DNA of 64,000 nt from Exiguobacterium oxidotolerans JCM 12280 (GCF_000702625.1 NZ_JNIS01000001.1:124001-188000), one strand, 5' to 3'; shown: positions 16,110 to 24,592, counted from the first letter of the stretch. A program made the numbers and translations. Notes: generated by a model not told the origin, from the letters alone.

Positions 16110-16609
16110 AAGGATTCCTCCTCTTGCTCCTCGAGTTTCGCGAAGCGTTCGATATGGCGTCTTAATTCGAGTGTCCGTCGTTCCTCGAGACGCTGGATTT
16201 CCGCAAATCCGGATGCTGTATTGACTTTGATGTTCATCAAGCCGGCGCGACGTAACAAGGGACCGGTCGATGTATCGATGAACTGAACTTTGACGAGTGG
16301 TATGATTTCGATTTTACGGAAGATGACGCCTGACTTGACGCCTAAAAATTCTTCATCGACCTGATAACGGAAATAGTCGTAACGCAGACGCGGTATGTAA
16401 TAAAACTTTAAGATGAATAACGCGGCCACGAGTCCTGTCACGATCCACATCCACCACGGAGATAAGTCGAGCCACATGATTTGGACGGTTGTCATGACGG
16501 CAATCAAAAGCGCATACAAACTAAACCGTATCGCCACATATTGCCGTTCGACTTTGACGGAGTCGAGTGATAACCGTTGCCAGCCACTTTTTAAGGTTGA
16601 AGATTGCAT
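16106..16609 (-). CDS. ydbS: PH-domain membrane protein, YdbS-like
   Basis: A 167-residue protein with two membrane segments near the N terminus (about 28-70) followed by one bPH2 domain ('FLGVKSGVIFRKIEIIPLVKVQFIDTS', residues ~98-125, and 'LMNIKVNTASGFAEIQRL'). This is the standard YdbS layout, and it precedes ydbT by a 4-base overlap as in Bacillus. AGGAAGTGAGA is upstream of the ATG. The pair probably forms one membrane complex. Confidence 0.85.
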   Translation of the reverse strand: MQSSTLKSGWQRLSLDSVKVERQYVAIRFSLYALLIAVMTTVQIMWLDLSPWWMWIVTGLVAALFILKFYYIPRLRYDYFRYQVDEEFLGVKSGVIFRKIEIIPLVKVQFIDTSTGPLLRRAGLMNIKVNTASGFAEIQRLEERRTLELRRHIERFAKLEEQEEESL

Positions 16610-16744
16610 CTGTTCTCACTTCCTTTCTCTTAAAACTACGGAGTCCGTCGTCAATAAGTTTCACTCGACTTAAATCGAACATTGACATTTGACCCGAAAT
16701 CATCGCATATATAGAAGAGTAGAAATGTAATTCTAGGAGGTACC

Positions 16745-17200
16745 ATGCTAACATTTGAAGAAAAATTAAACATCATTGAGTCGTTTCCACAACTCGTCCG
16801 AAAAGATGTTTCACTGAACCGTGTCAATTTCCACTTTCCTGAAAGTCAGTTTGAGAAAAAAATCGTCGTCTATCACCTTCATCCGAACGGGAACGGATTC
16901 GTCTATGCCGCCGGATTACCGGGCTACGAAGTCGATAACAAAGGACTCGTCAACATCCGTGAGTTTTCTGCTCCTGCCTTGATTCTTTTGCTTGAAGATG
17001 CAATCAAATCGTTATCGACGGTCGAGACGGTCGAAACGCTCGAAGAAACGTGGGTCAACGATAACCAGTTCGAACTCACGCTGTTGAATGAAGACCTCGA
17101 TACATGGCTCGTCTATGCAGGCGACTTGCTCGATGGTGCCTTCAATTCATACAAAGAAGCGGCAAACTATCTTGAAGAAGAAGGTTTCCGCCGTAAATAA
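16745..17200 (+). CDS. Hypothetical protein, 151 residues
   Basis: A soluble acidic protein that I do not recognise. It begins 'MLTFEEKLNIIESFPQLVR', has a beta-rich centre ('VVYHLHPNGNGFVYAAGLPGY') and a helical C terminus ('DLLDGAFNSYKEAANYLEEEGF'). GGAGGT is 6 bases before ATG and a perfect terminator follows, so it is a real, single-gene unit. It is divergent from ydbS. Confidence 0.65.
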   Translation: MLTFEEKLNIIESFPQLVRKDVSLNRVNFHFPESQFEKKIVVYHLHPNGNGFVYAAGLPGYEVDNKGLVNIREFSAPALILLLEDAIKSLSTVETVETLEETWVNDNQFELTLLNEDLDTWLVYAGDLLDGAFNSYKEAANYLEEEGFRRK

Positions 17201-17207
17201 CGAACAT

Positions 17208-17243
17208 GAACGGAACTGAATCATTCAGTTCCGTTCATTTTTA
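17208..17243 (+). terminator. Terminator of the 151-residue gene, overlapping the ohrR 3' end
   Basis: GAACGGAACTGAA and TTCAGTTCCGTTC form a perfect 13-bp stem with a 3-base loop, followed by ATTTTT. The stem includes the last codons and stop of the convergent ohrR gene. Confidence 0.85.
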
Positions 17244-17655
17244 TAACCAATTGATTTAACGTTTGTTTGACACGTTCTAAATCCTCTTCCGACACGCCGA
17301 GTGTCTCTTTTAAGGCAAGCGGAACTTGTTCCGCTTGCTCGCGCAACATATGCCCTTTGTCTGTCAACGTGATTTCGATATGTCGTTCATCTTGCTTATT
17401 GCGGACGCGTCGAATTAATTCTGACGCTTCGAGTTTTTTCAATAACGGGGTTAGCGTCCCTGAATCCAAATGCAACCGTTCACCGACGGCTTTCAAGGAT
17501 TGCTGATCTTCTTCCCATAAAACGAGCATCACTAAATATTGTGGATACGTCAGTCCGAGTGGTTCGAGCAACGGACGATACCGCCTCGTAATTTCACGCG
17601 AAATCGAATAAAAGGGAAAACAAAGTTGTTCATCTAACGATAATGGGTTTGACAT
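17221..17655 (-). CDS. ohrR: Organic peroxide sensor OhrR (MarR family)
   Basis: A 144-residue MarR-type winged-helix repressor. The redox-sensing cysteine lies in '[10 protein letters not shown]' near residue 13, with no other conserved Cys, which is the one-Cys OhrR pattern of Bacillus. The DNA-binding part has '[16 protein letters not shown]' and the wing '[14 protein letters not shown]'. It is divergent from ohr, and the shared gap holds an OhrR operator, so repression of ohr and release by organic hydroperoxides are well supported. The ATG at 17655 has GAGGAGG 6 bases upstream; the longer frame to 17676 has no site. Confidence 0.92.
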   Translation of the reverse strand: MSNPLSLDEQLCFPFYSISREITRRYRPLLEPLGLTYPQYLVMLVLWEEDQQSLKAVGERLHLDSGTLTPLLKKLEASELIRRVRNKQDERHIEITLTDKGHMLREQAEQVPLALKETLGVSEEDLERVKQTLNQLVIKMNGTE

Positions 17656-17693
17656 GATAGTCCTCCTCGGGAGCAAAGTACTTGCTTTCTTTT

Positions 17694-17719
17694 TTAAATT
17701 GTATACAATCTAATTGTAA
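17694..17719. promoter_or_regulatory. OhrR operator
   Basis: The sequence AAATTGTATACAATCTAATT followed by GTA is an inverted repeat of ATTGTA/TACAAT elements. It resembles the B. subtilis ohrA operator as I remember it (repeats of TACAATTAAATTGTA). It lies between the divergent ohrR and ohr starts and would overlap both promoters. Confidence 0.85.
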
Positions 17720-17761
17720 GCTACTTAATAATAAGGAATCAACGAAAGGGAGTTATTGATT

Positions 17762-18184
17762 ATGAAACCAATGTTCACATCATCAGCTACAGCAGTCGGA
17801 GGACGCGACGGACGCGTCGTTTCAGAAGATGGCGTTTTAGACGTCGCTCTCGCCATGCCAGTCCCAGGATCTAAAAAATCAGCGACGAATCCGGAGCAAC
17901 TGTTTGCTGCTGGATACTCTGCTTGCTTTGATTCTGCATTAAATCTTGTTGCACGTAAACAAGGCATCAAACATGATGGAAGCGAAGTAACGGCGCACGT
18001 TACGTTGAACGAAGCAGCAGACGGATTTGCTTTATCTGTTGAACTTGATGTTCTCGTCCGTGGTGTATCGGAAGAACAAGCTGCCGAACTTGCAAAAATC
18101 GCACACACAGTTTGCCCTTACTCACGCGCGACAGCTGGAAACATCCAAGTCGATGTTTTCACTCGTACGACTGACGCAGCATAA
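17762..18184 (+). CDS. ohr: Organic hydroperoxide resistance protein Ohr
   Basis: A 140-residue OsmC/Ohr-family thiol peroxidase that reduces organic and fatty-acid hydroperoxides. Both catalytic cysteines are present: 'GYSACFDSAL' (the peroxidatic Cys, near residue 60) and 'HTVCPYSRAT' (near 124). The conserved Arg of 'GGRDGRVVSEDG' is seen near the N terminus. ATG at 17762 lies 9 bases after AAAGGGAG. Divergent from ohrR with a shared operator. Confidence 0.95.
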   Translation: MKPMFTSSATAVGGRDGRVVSEDGVLDVALAMPVPGSKKSATNPEQLFAAGYSACFDSALNLVARKQGIKHDGSEVTAHVTLNEAADGFALSVELDVLVRGVSEEQAAELAKIAHTVCPYSRATAGNIQVDVFTRTTDAA

Positions 18185-18199
18185 GCATAACATTGTCTG

Positions 18200-18239
18200 C
18201 CCTTTTCTAGTGAAGTCTACTAGAAAGGGGTATTTTTTT
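18200..18239 (+). terminator. Terminator of ohr
   Basis: CCCTTTTCTAGT pairs with ACTAGAAAGGGG around a 7-base loop and is followed by TATTTTTTTA. Confidence 0.85.
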
Positions 18240-18328
18240 ATTGTCAATGCGACGTATTTTGAGGTATCGTATGTTTTTTCTGTTAAAGATTTAATATATG
18301 ATTACGGTAAATGAAATAAACAGTCCGT

Positions 18329-18366
18329 TATTTTAGAAAACACACTTCTATTAACAGTGTGTTTTC
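18329..18366 (-). terminator. Terminator of the 18381 gene
   Basis: GAAAACACAC and GTGTGTTTTC form a perfect 10-bp stem 15 bases after the minus-strand stop at 18381. The tail is TTTTCTAAAAT-like. Confidence 0.7.
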
Positions 18367-18380
18367 TTCGTTTGTTCGCT

Positions 18381-19517
18381 TTACAGTTGGTTGACGGATA
18401 AAATGACCAACTCGCCGGAGACAATCATGTAATAGGCATCATCGAACCGGTGCCGGACATACCGCTCGGCGTCAAAAATCGTCACCATCGGCTCGGCATC
18501 GTCGCCGATCGTTTCATGTACATAAAAGCGATCACGCAAGACGCGTTCGAACGGATCGCGGTCTAAAAAACGGGCTCCCGTCCGTAAATTAATCACTTCA
18601 TGGTGTTGCTCCGATCGGTCGTTGACGATAAAGATCGTCGATTCGACGTCATCATACGTAAAATCAAATGCTTCATAATCACTCCAGCGAATCCGTTCAA
18701 GCTCCGTCACGTCCGTGTCGTCACGGATTTGATAAAATACTTCTTCGTTCAAACGGTCCGTATAGGCACTGAAAATCAAAAACCCAGCTTGTTCCCCGAG
18801 GTACTGCACCGTATCCCCTTCCCCGTCAAGGCGTAAGAGTGTCTTAAAGGACAAGACTTCTGTTCCTAGTTCGATTTCCGAAACGATCGTCTCAAGTGAA
18901 GCGATTAATAACCCTTCCGAGTGATCAATTGGATCTTCTGGTGATATCAAGCCGCTTTCGAGGGCATCATAAAAGGAAAATTCGTCGAGGCGCGTGTTGC
19001 AGACGATATAATCGACGTCTTGGAGTGTGACGAGGAAAAAGTACAGTTCCCGGTAATTTTCCGTCATCCCGTACAACCGTTGATCATGGATCAAGTGTTG
19101 CTGCTTCGTTTTCGTGTCATATAAAAAGGCAGACGTCACACGGTCGACGTGGAGCAGTACCATGTAGCGTTCATTGAGGACCCAGTACAGTGACAGATCC
19201 CCCGCGACGTTGAACGTCGCGACCTGTTCCGTCTTCCCGGATAAGAGATCAATCGTCAATAACTCCGTCGCTCCTCCGTTCGCCCGGTCGTGTTCGTTCA
19301 AGCAATAGACTTTTTGGTGTTTGACGAACGGACGGGTCGGTCCGTGATCCGTCAAGACGTCTTGCGACAAATCGACTTGTTCTTGATCCTCGAGGTCGAA
19401 CCGGCTGATATGGTACTGTTCGGCGTTGACTTTTCGTCTGAAGTAAATCGACGATGGCGTGACATGAAGTATGTCCGAGTGATCCGCTGGTAACGCACGC
19501 GCGTCTAGTATTTCCAT
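18381..19517 (-). CDS. Hypothetical protein with beta-propeller-like repeats
   Basis: About 378 residues, soluble and acidic. The sequence is a run of beta-strand pairs such as 'ELLTIDLLSGKTEQVATF', 'LYWVLNERYMVLLHVDR', 'SAFLYDTKTKQQHLIHDQ' and 'STIFIVNDRSEQHHEVINLRTGARF', which resembles WD40/TolB-like propeller blades, but no exact family was recognised. No signal peptide. The ATG at 19517 (MEILDARAL) lies 8 bases after AGGAGGGG; the upstream GTG overlaps this site and is rejected. Single gene, divergent from the alarmone synthetase. Confidence 0.6.
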   Translation of the reverse strand: MEILDARALPADHSDILHVTPSSIYFRRKVNAEQYHISRFDLEDQEQVDLSQDVLTDHGPTRPFVKHQKVYCLNEHDRANGGATELLTIDLLSGKTEQVATFNVAGDLSLYWVLNERYMVLLHVDRVTSAFLYDTKTKQQHLIHDQRLYGMTENYRELYFFLVTLQDVDYIVCNTRLDEFSFYDALESGLISPEDPIDHSEGLLIASLETIVSEIELGTEVLSFKTLLRLDGEGDTVQYLGEQAGFLIFSAYTDRLNEEVFYQIRDDTDVTELERIRWSDYEAFDFTYDDVESTIFIVNDRSEQHHEVINLRTGARFLDRDPFERVLRDRFYVHETIGDDAEPMVTIFDAERYVRHRFDDAYYMIVSGELVILSVNQL

Positions 19518-19657
19518 CTTGTGCACCCCTCCTAAGCATGTTCTACTGTTCTTTTCCCACGATTGGTCCCGCTTGAAACAAGGTCATTTCGTGCGTCTAC
19601 GGAATACGAATGATACAATACAGCTAGATAATAACCACGATGAGGAAGGTGATTCGC

Positions 19658-20737
19658 TTGCATGCACAAGACTTGAATACGATGATGCTCGAATACGTCA
19701 ATGATAAGGAAGATTATGACGCATTCGCAGACAAACTAAAAATTCTATTATCCGAGCTACTCGACGCGGCCGGAATCAAATACCATTCGATTGTCTCACG
19801 GACGAAGGATTCGGAAAGCCTCTACCAAAAAGTCTTACGGCAACCGAACAAATACCGATCGCTCAAGGACGTCCATGATTTGACGGGAATCCGGATCGTC
19901 ACCTACTTCCACGACGACGTCCGGGAAGCTGCCCGCATCATTGAAAATGAATTTTCGATCGACCGCGATCAATCGGTCGATAAATCGACGTTGCTCGATA
20001 CGACGGAGTTTGGCTACTTGTCCGTCCACTTCGTCGCCGCCTTGAGTGAACAACGCCTTGCCTTAAGTGAATACGGTCGCTTCAAGTCGCATACGGCAGA
20101 AATTCAAATCCGTTCGATTTTACAACACGCCTGGGCAGAGATTGAACATGATTTAGGGTATAAAAATCCGAACAGCGTCCCGGCAGAAGTCCGCCGCAGT
20201 TTCAGCCGCGTCGCCGGACTGCTTGAGATCGCCGATCAAGAATTCGTCAACATCAAAAAGCAACTCAAACAATTCGAGGATGAGACCGTCCAACAAATTT
20301 TATCCGATCCGTATAAAGTCCGGATCACGTCCGATAACTTAAACTATTTCATCGACCACTCCCCTGTCATCAGTGAGCTCGACAAGCGACTCGTCACGTC
20401 ACAAATGATGCTCGATTCCGACCAGCAACTGATCAATGAGTTGATCCGGATGTTCCATTACGTCGACATCCGCAATTACGGTGAACTGATCGATGCCGTC
20501 TCGAGTCATAGCACACTCGCCTTAAAATGTGCTCAAGTCATGCCGAATCCTTTTTTGCCGCGCCAAGGCATCGGTATCGCCTACATCTGCATGGCCGTGA
20601 CGATTGCCGGGAACGACACACACCGGATCGATTACTTCTTCCGTCGCTTCTACCCGGAGCTTCGGAACGTCACGGAAATCATTACAAAAGTTCAGCCGTC
20701 GCATGATGAGATGATTCAAGAGAAAAATATTGATTAA
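19658..20737 (+). CDS. RelA/SpoT-domain alarmone ((p)ppGpp) synthetase
   Basis: About 359 residues. The RelA/SpoT synthetase domain covers roughly residues 25-190: 'YHSIVSRTKDSESLYQKV', 'SLKDVHDLTGIRIVTYF' (acidic Mg site), 'GYLSVHFVAAL', and 'EIQIRSILQHAWAEIEHDLGYK' (the EIQVRT-type motif). It lacks the HD hydrolase and TGS/ACT parts of full RelA, and it is longer than RelP or RelQ because of a ~150-residue C-terminal helical region, so it is a different class of small synthetase. TTG at 19658 lies 8 bases after AGGAAGG and was preferred to the ATG at 19640 that forms part of that site. Confidence 0.8.
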   Translation: MHAQDLNTMMLEYVNDKEDYDAFADKLKILLSELLDAAGIKYHSIVSRTKDSESLYQKVLRQPNKYRSLKDVHDLTGIRIVTYFHDDVREAARIIENEFSIDRDQSVDKSTLLDTTEFGYLSVHFVAALSEQRLALSEYGRFKSHTAEIQIRSILQHAWAEIEHDLGYKNPNSVPAEVRRSFSRVAGLLEIADQEFVNIKKQLKQFEDETVQQILSDPYKVRITSDNLNYFIDHSPVISELDKRLVTSQMMLDSDQQLINELIRMFHYVDIRNYGELIDAVSSHSTLALKCAQVMPNPFLPRQGIGIAYICMAVTIAGNDTHRIDYFFRRFYPELRNVTEIITKVQPSHDEMIQEKNID

Positions 20738-20758
20738 ACTAAAATTTTTCACTATACT
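20730..20758 (+). promoter_or_regulatory. Predicted sigma-A promoter for the MarR gene
   Basis: TTGATT and TATACT are separated by exactly 17 bases. The -35 box overlaps the stop codon of the preceding alarmone synthetase gene. The MarR-family start is 46 bases further on. Confidence 0.6.
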
Positions 20759-20804
20759 AAATGGCGGGTAACGAAACTATCGTATGGAAAGAGTGAAGCT
20801 AAAC

Positions 20805-21248
20805 ATGGCAACGACAATCGAAGTAGCACAACGCGATCAATTGATCGTCGATACAGAAAAAGGACTCCGCATGAACTACCGCGCCATCAAAAAAGATGTT
20901 CGCAGCATGTTCACGACCTATTTGACACGAAATGAATTTTTCATTTTGAAGTCGCTTTGCGGGCAAAGTCCACAAATCGCATCCGCCCTGTCGAACGAAT
21001 TCCAGTTCTCTGCAAGTATGATTACAGCACTTGCCGATGAATTGACAAAAAAAGGCTTGATTTCACGCGAACGCAGTGAACTCGACCGCCGTGTCGTCGA
21101 GCTCCGGGCAACACCAGACGGGATCGAACTGTACGAAAAACTTGAAGCGATGAAGATGGAGTACCTCTCGGACGTCTTCTCCGCGTTTTCGGATACAGAA
21201 CTTGATACGTTCCGGACACTCTTGACGAAACTCGAACAACAAGATTAA
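20805..21248 (+). CDS. MarR-family transcriptional regulator
   Basis: A 147-residue winged-helix regulator. The recognition helix region is 'FQFSASMITALADELTKKGL' and the wing is 'SRERSELDRRVVELRATPDG', typical of MarR. N-terminal and C-terminal helices for dimer formation are present. No Cys suited to redox sensing is obvious apart from one in 'LKSLCGQSP'. The ligand and targets are unknown. MATTIEV at 20805 is the preferred start; an ATG 21 bases upstream overlaps the GGAAAGAG site. A terminator follows directly. Confidence 0.85.
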   Translation: MATTIEVAQRDQLIVDTEKGLRMNYRAIKKDVRSMFTTYLTRNEFFILKSLCGQSPQIASALSNEFQFSASMITALADELTKKGLISRERSELDRRVVELRATPDGIELYEKLEAMKMEYLSDVFSAFSDTELDTFRTLLTKLEQQD

Positions 21249-21250
21249 TA

Positions 21251-21289
21251 TTCCCCCCTCTAGCTGACTGAGCTAGAGGGGATTTTTAT
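21251..21289 (+). terminator. Terminator of the MarR gene
   Basis: CCCCTCTAGCT pairs perfectly with AGCTAGAGGGG around a 5-base loop and is followed by ATTTTTA. Confidence 0.9.
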
Positions 21290-21317
21290 AACATCTACTG
21301 AACTGGAGGATAATTTG

Positions 21318-21809
21318 ATGACGCATGCTACTTTAGAACAGGTGACGGCGCTCCGTCAGTCGAAACAGTACGAGCAAGCCAAACAGATGATGCGTGAACT
21401 GTTAGAGACCGACCGTACGAATCCTTACTACCATTTTCAGATGGCTTGGTGTTTTGACAACCTCGGCGAAGAACAGGCGGCCGTCCCGCATTATGTCTTT
21501 GCCATCAATAACGGACTCGACGCACAGTTTTTGACGGACGCTTATATCGGACTCGGCAGTACATACCGGGCACTCGGACAATACGCTGCTGCGCGTGACA
21601 CCTTTACGGAAGGCTTAGCACGTTTCCCCGACAGCACGGGACTGAAGACATTTTTAGCCTTGACGCTGTTTAATCTCAAGCAGCATGAGGAAGCGATGCA
21701 ACAGTTGCTTGATGTCATCACGACGATGACGCCGGACTCCGACGTCCATGCGTACAGACAAGCCCTCCGTTATTACCGTGACCATTTACATGACGTGTCC
21801 GAGACGTAA
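21318..21809 (+). CDS. Tetratricopeptide-repeat protein
   Basis: A 163-residue protein made of about four TPR helices pairs: 'ALRQSKQYEQAKQMMRELLE', 'YHFQMAWCFDNLGEEQAAVPHY', 'AYIGLGSTYRALGQYAAARDTF' and 'LKTFLALTLFNLKQHEEAMQQL' each show the Gly/Ala/Leu spacing of TPRs. It should be a protein-binding adaptor; the partner is unknown. ATG follows GGAGG by 8 bases. It lies upstream of a DUF402 gene on the same strand with a 68-base gap. Confidence 0.8.
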   Translation: MTHATLEQVTALRQSKQYEQAKQMMRELLETDRTNPYYHFQMAWCFDNLGEEQAAVPHYVFAINNGLDAQFLTDAYIGLGSTYRALGQYAAARDTFTEGLARFPDSTGLKTFLALTLFNLKQHEEAMQQLLDVITTMTPDSDVHAYRQALRYYRDHLHDVSET

Positions 21810-21877
21810 CCGTCTGCCCGCTTAACCGTTTACGCCCCTTCATTTCACTCCCTTACTAACGCGAAAGGAGTTTGTTC

Positions 21878-22426
21878 ATGAAACGACCAACAGATGCACA
21901 AACGTCAGTCCTGACGATCATTGCCTATAAATACCCCGACCAGCCCCATTACGAGTGGCGTGGCAACATGCTCGAAAAAACAGACGACTACGTGCTCGTC
22001 CATGGACAAGCAGGCAGAAGACTGGTCCATCATACACGGGGACAGACCTTCACCTATGCGACACAGTCGCTTGAGTATTATCCCCTGAACGCGCCGTTCA
22101 CGGTCAATATCGACTTCGATGCAGACGGAACTTCCTATCACTGCAACGTCTGCCTGCCCCCACGGCTCGACGGGGACACATTGTCTTTCGTCGACCTCGA
22201 CCTCGATTATGTCCGCAATCAAGCAGGCACCTGGCAAGTCGTCGACCGGGACGAGTTCCTCGTCAATCAACGGACGTTCGCCTATCCTATCCGACTGATT
22301 GAACAAGCGGAAGCTGCCTTGACGGACTTGATTAAACGCGTGACCGAGGGACGGTTTCCGTTCGATGGGTTTCTTGCACAACAGGTGACCAGACTGTCAC
22401 AATCCGTCTCCCGTCCCCCCGAATGA
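21878..22426 (+). CDS. DUF402-domain protein, possible nucleoside di/triphosphate phosphatase
   Basis: A 182-residue protein. The DUF402 core is clear: 'YPLNAPFTVNIDFDADGTSY', 'CNVCLPPRLDGDTLSFVDLD' and 'LDYVRNQAGTWQVVDRDEF', with the characteristic acidic metal site (D-L-D-L-D). Relatives include nucleoside tri- and diphosphate phosphatases of staphylococci and mycobacteria, so metal-dependent phosphatase activity is plausible but inferred. ATG at 21878 is 7 bases after AAAGGAG. Confidence 0.75.
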   Translation: MKRPTDAQTSVLTIIAYKYPDQPHYEWRGNMLEKTDDYVLVHGQAGRRLVHHTRGQTFTYATQSLEYYPLNAPFTVNIDFDADGTSYHCNVCLPPRLDGDTLSFVDLDLDYVRNQAGTWQVVDRDEFLVNQRTFAYPIRLIEQAEAALTDLIKRVTEGRFPFDGFLAQQVTRLSQSVSRPPE

Positions 22427-22477
22427 GGAGAGTCGTCAGATAAATCCAGACTAGAGCGTCAATCTTTTTAAACAATC

Positions 22478-22527
22478 CAAAAAGCCGCTGATGGAGGTTG
22501 TTGTCACATCCATCACTCGGCTTTTTG
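22478..22527. terminator. Terminator between convergent DUF402 and phosphotransferase genes
   Basis: CAAAAAGCCG pairs with CGGCTTTTTG, extended inward by TGATGGA/TCCATCA. T runs are present on both strands, so it can act in both directions. Confidence 0.8.
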
Positions 22528-22562
22528 TTTGGCTTACTATTGTTGTCCTCACTGTTCTCCGC

Positions 22563-23468
22563 TCAGCCCGTGTACCATTCCGGAATCCGTCGCGAGAAGT
22601 TGTCGTGCGCCGCAAGAATACGCGTCAGGCGACCGGTCATCTCAGTGACTTCCTCCGGATGATTCCGAATCGTCCAGACGAGGGCTGAGAACAGGGTCAT
22701 CGCCATATAGATACTGTAGACATCCCAAAACGCCTCCGGGACTGGACCGTCAAAATAGCCCTTGAGCTGCCCCCGGGCAAACGGAATGCTCTGTTCGACC
22801 GTAAACAGCCCGAGCTTGACGAAATCATGCCACGGGTCGCCATAATCCGCTTGATCAAAATCAATCACACCTACGAGCGATCCGTCCCGGACGATCAGGT
22901 TGCCTAAATGAAAGTCATCATGTTGAAATCGGTTCGGACGATCGGTGAGTCGCGGTATCTGTTGTTCGACCCAAGCAATGAGTTGTTCCGCCTGTTCAAA
23001 CTCTACCCCGCTGGTCCTGTAGGCGGTGACGTATCGCTGATGTTTTGTTCGGCACCGCTCTGCCCAATCTGCGACCGAAGCAGGTGCAGCATATCCGTGG
23101 AGCGCTGCCAGCACCCGCCCCGCTTCGATACCTAGCTTGTACGCTGTCGCCTCGTCTGACGTCTCGAGCTCCGTTTTTGCATCGTTCCCCCTAAAATACG
23201 GTCTGATGCTGTAAGCTGAATGTGTTGAGAGCCATCCCACCTCAACAAAAGGCACGACCGGCAGTCCGTCCGCACTCATCGTTTGGACGTTTTCCGCCAA
23301 CTCCCGTTGCCAAGCGAACCGTGTTCCATCCATGAGCTGTAACACGTACTCCCTTTGTCCGTTGATGACGTAGAATTTCGGGTAAGACGAATAACCGATC
23401 GTCAATGGCTCGATGCGTGTCGCACTCTTTAACCAGCCGATGTTTTGTTTGATCTCTTCCCGGTCCAT
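22563..23468 (-). CDS. APH-family phosphotransferase
   Basis: A 301-residue APH-superfamily kinase. It shows the ATP-lobe ('GYSSYPKFYVINGQREYVLQL'-like region, near 30-50), the catalytic loop 'FQHDDFHLGNLIV' and the DFG-like 'VGVIDFDQADYGDPWHDF'. The DDFHLGN form is typical of Bacillales chromosomal copies, some of which act on aminoglycosides or related antibiotics; the substrate here is unknown. ATG at 23468 is 8 bases after GGGAGG. The open frame extends to 23630 but that part overlaps the terminator of the next gene and is not coding. Confidence 0.8.
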   Translation of the reverse strand: MDREEIKQNIGWLKSATRIEPLTIGYSSYPKFYVINGQREYVLQLMDGTRFAWQRELAENVQTMSADGLPVVPFVEVGWLSTHSAYSIRPYFRGNDAKTELETSDEATAYKLGIEAGRVLAALHGYAAPASVADWAERCRTKHQRYVTAYRTSGVEFEQAEQLIAWVEQQIPRLTDRPNRFQHDDFHLGNLIVRDGSLVGVIDFDQADYGDPWHDFVKLGLFTVEQSIPFARGQLKGYFDGPVPEAFWDVYSIYMAMTLFSALVWTIRNHPEEVTEMTGRLTRILAAHDNFSRRIPEWYTG

Positions 23469-23513
23469 CCTGTTTTCCTCCCTTGCATGGCTAGTCTTGA
23501 GATTAGACAAAGT

Positions 23514-23549
23514 AAAAAGCAGGGAAGAATGTGTCTTCCCTGCTTTTTT
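23514..23549 (-). terminator. Terminator of the four-gene unit ending in the guanylate-kinase paralogue
   Basis: AAAAAGCAGGGAAGA and TCTTCCCTGCTTTTTT form a perfect 15-bp stem with a 5-base loop. The stem begins within the stop codon of the gene at 23548. Confidence 0.9.
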
Positions 23550-24114
23550 ACGCTGATGGCTGTCCTGGGATATACTCCGAGATAATCCCGAGTAACTCCG
23601 CGTAGGCCTGTTCAAAATCAATGTTTTCAATCATATAGTCATAGTGGTCCCGGTCTTTCCAAGCTTCCGAGTAATCGATGAGCCGTGCTTCGAACTCCGG
23701 TGTATCCCCGCGCATCAACAGACGTTCTTTCATCAGATCAGGTGGAACGGACACGAAAATCGTGATGACACGGTCTTCGAACAATTCCTTGAACGCTGCC
23801 GCACCTTTCGGATCGATGTCTTTGATGACAATTCCGTTCGTCGCCACGACGTCTTCATAGGCTTGACGTGGTGTTCCGTACCACGCCCGGTGGACGTGCG
23901 CATATTCGATGAACCCTGTCTCTTGAATCAATTGCTGGAACGTTTTCACGTCGACGAAATGATAACTTTCCCCGTCTTGTTCGGTCGGGCGTTTCGGTCG
24001 TGTCGTCACGGAGGGAATGAACCGGACATGTTCATACTCGTGTCGTAATCGTTTGATTAAGGACGACTTTCCGCTGCCCGATCCACCAATCAATAGAATG
24101 ATTTTACCTGACAT
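23548..24114 (-). CDS. Guanylate kinase-like P-loop kinase (divergent paralogue)
   Basis: A 188-residue protein of the guanylate kinase fold. The P-loop is 'GGSGSGKSS' and the GMP-binding region is 'SVTTRPKRPTEQDGESYHFV', both close to true Gmk. The usual 'EIEVQGA' strand is changed to 'KDIDPKGA', and the C-terminal lid is divergent, so it may phosphorylate a different nucleotide. It is the last gene of a unit with an M32 carboxypeptidase, a GDPD and a membrane-anchored protein, not with rpoZ as canonical gmk usually is. The ATG at 24114 is 6 bases after AAAGGAGG. Confidence 0.75.
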   Translation of the reverse strand: MSGKIILLIGGSGSGKSSLIKRLRHEYEHVRFIPSVTTRPKRPTEQDGESYHFVDVKTFQQLIQETGFIEYAHVHRAWYGTPRQAYEDVVATNGIVIKDIDPKGAAAFKELFEDRVITIFVSVPPDLMKERLLMRGDTPEFEARLIDYSEAWKDRDHYDYMIENIDFEQAYAELLGIISEYIPGQPSA

Positions 24115-24580
24115 CGTCATCCTCCTTTTGTTGTTGCCTAGTCATGAAATATCCCGAAACACGCAGCGCGAATTGTTCGAGTTCGCTATCGTCGACGACC
24201 CCGTAAATCGAACGGATGACGACGAGATACCGATCGTATTCAATGATGCGCGCGACATCATTTCGGGTCATTTGGACACGTTGTTCCGGATAGCTTGCGA
24301 CGTAGTACCAGTCGACCGCAATACGCTCCGGCGTCGGTGTCGTATAAATCCATGTCTCGCTTTTTAGGTCATGTTCAATCGCACTCTTTAAAGAAAAACG
24401 TTGTACGGTCTCTAATTCGGCTTTAGCGTCTTGAAGTCCTGCTTGGAAGTCATCCGGTCGTGTCGCTGATTGTGCAACTTGTTTCGGTTGCGGTTGAGGT
24501 ATTTTTTGAAAACCAATCTCGAGACCGATGCCAAGCGCAATCAGTGAAGCTATGATTGTCAACACATACCCCTTCCGCAT
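24104..24580 (-). CDS. Membrane-anchored hypothetical protein
   Basis: A 158-residue protein with one N-terminal hydrophobic segment (residues 5-24) and a predicted extracellular domain rich in charged residues. 'TWIYTTPTPERIAVDWYYVASY' is the most distinctive stretch. No lipobox and no known domain seen. It overlaps the guanylate-kinase-like gene by 11 bases and lies 12 bases after the GDPD gene, so translation is probably coupled. Confidence 0.65.
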   Translation of the reverse strand: MRKGYVLTIIASLIALGIGLEIGFQKIPQPQPKQVAQSATRPDDFQAGLQDAKAELETVQRFSLKSAIEHDLKSETWIYTTPTPERIAVDWYYVASYPEQRVQMTRNDVARIIEYDRYLVVIRSIYGVVDDSELEQFALRVSGYFMTRQQQKEDDDVR

Positions 24581-24592
24581 GACGCTTCCTCC

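Noticed and set aside
22563-23630. 355-codon version of the phosphotransferase
   Set aside because: The first 54 codons overlap a strong terminator and the ATG at 23468 has a good ribosome binding site, so the shorter form was used.
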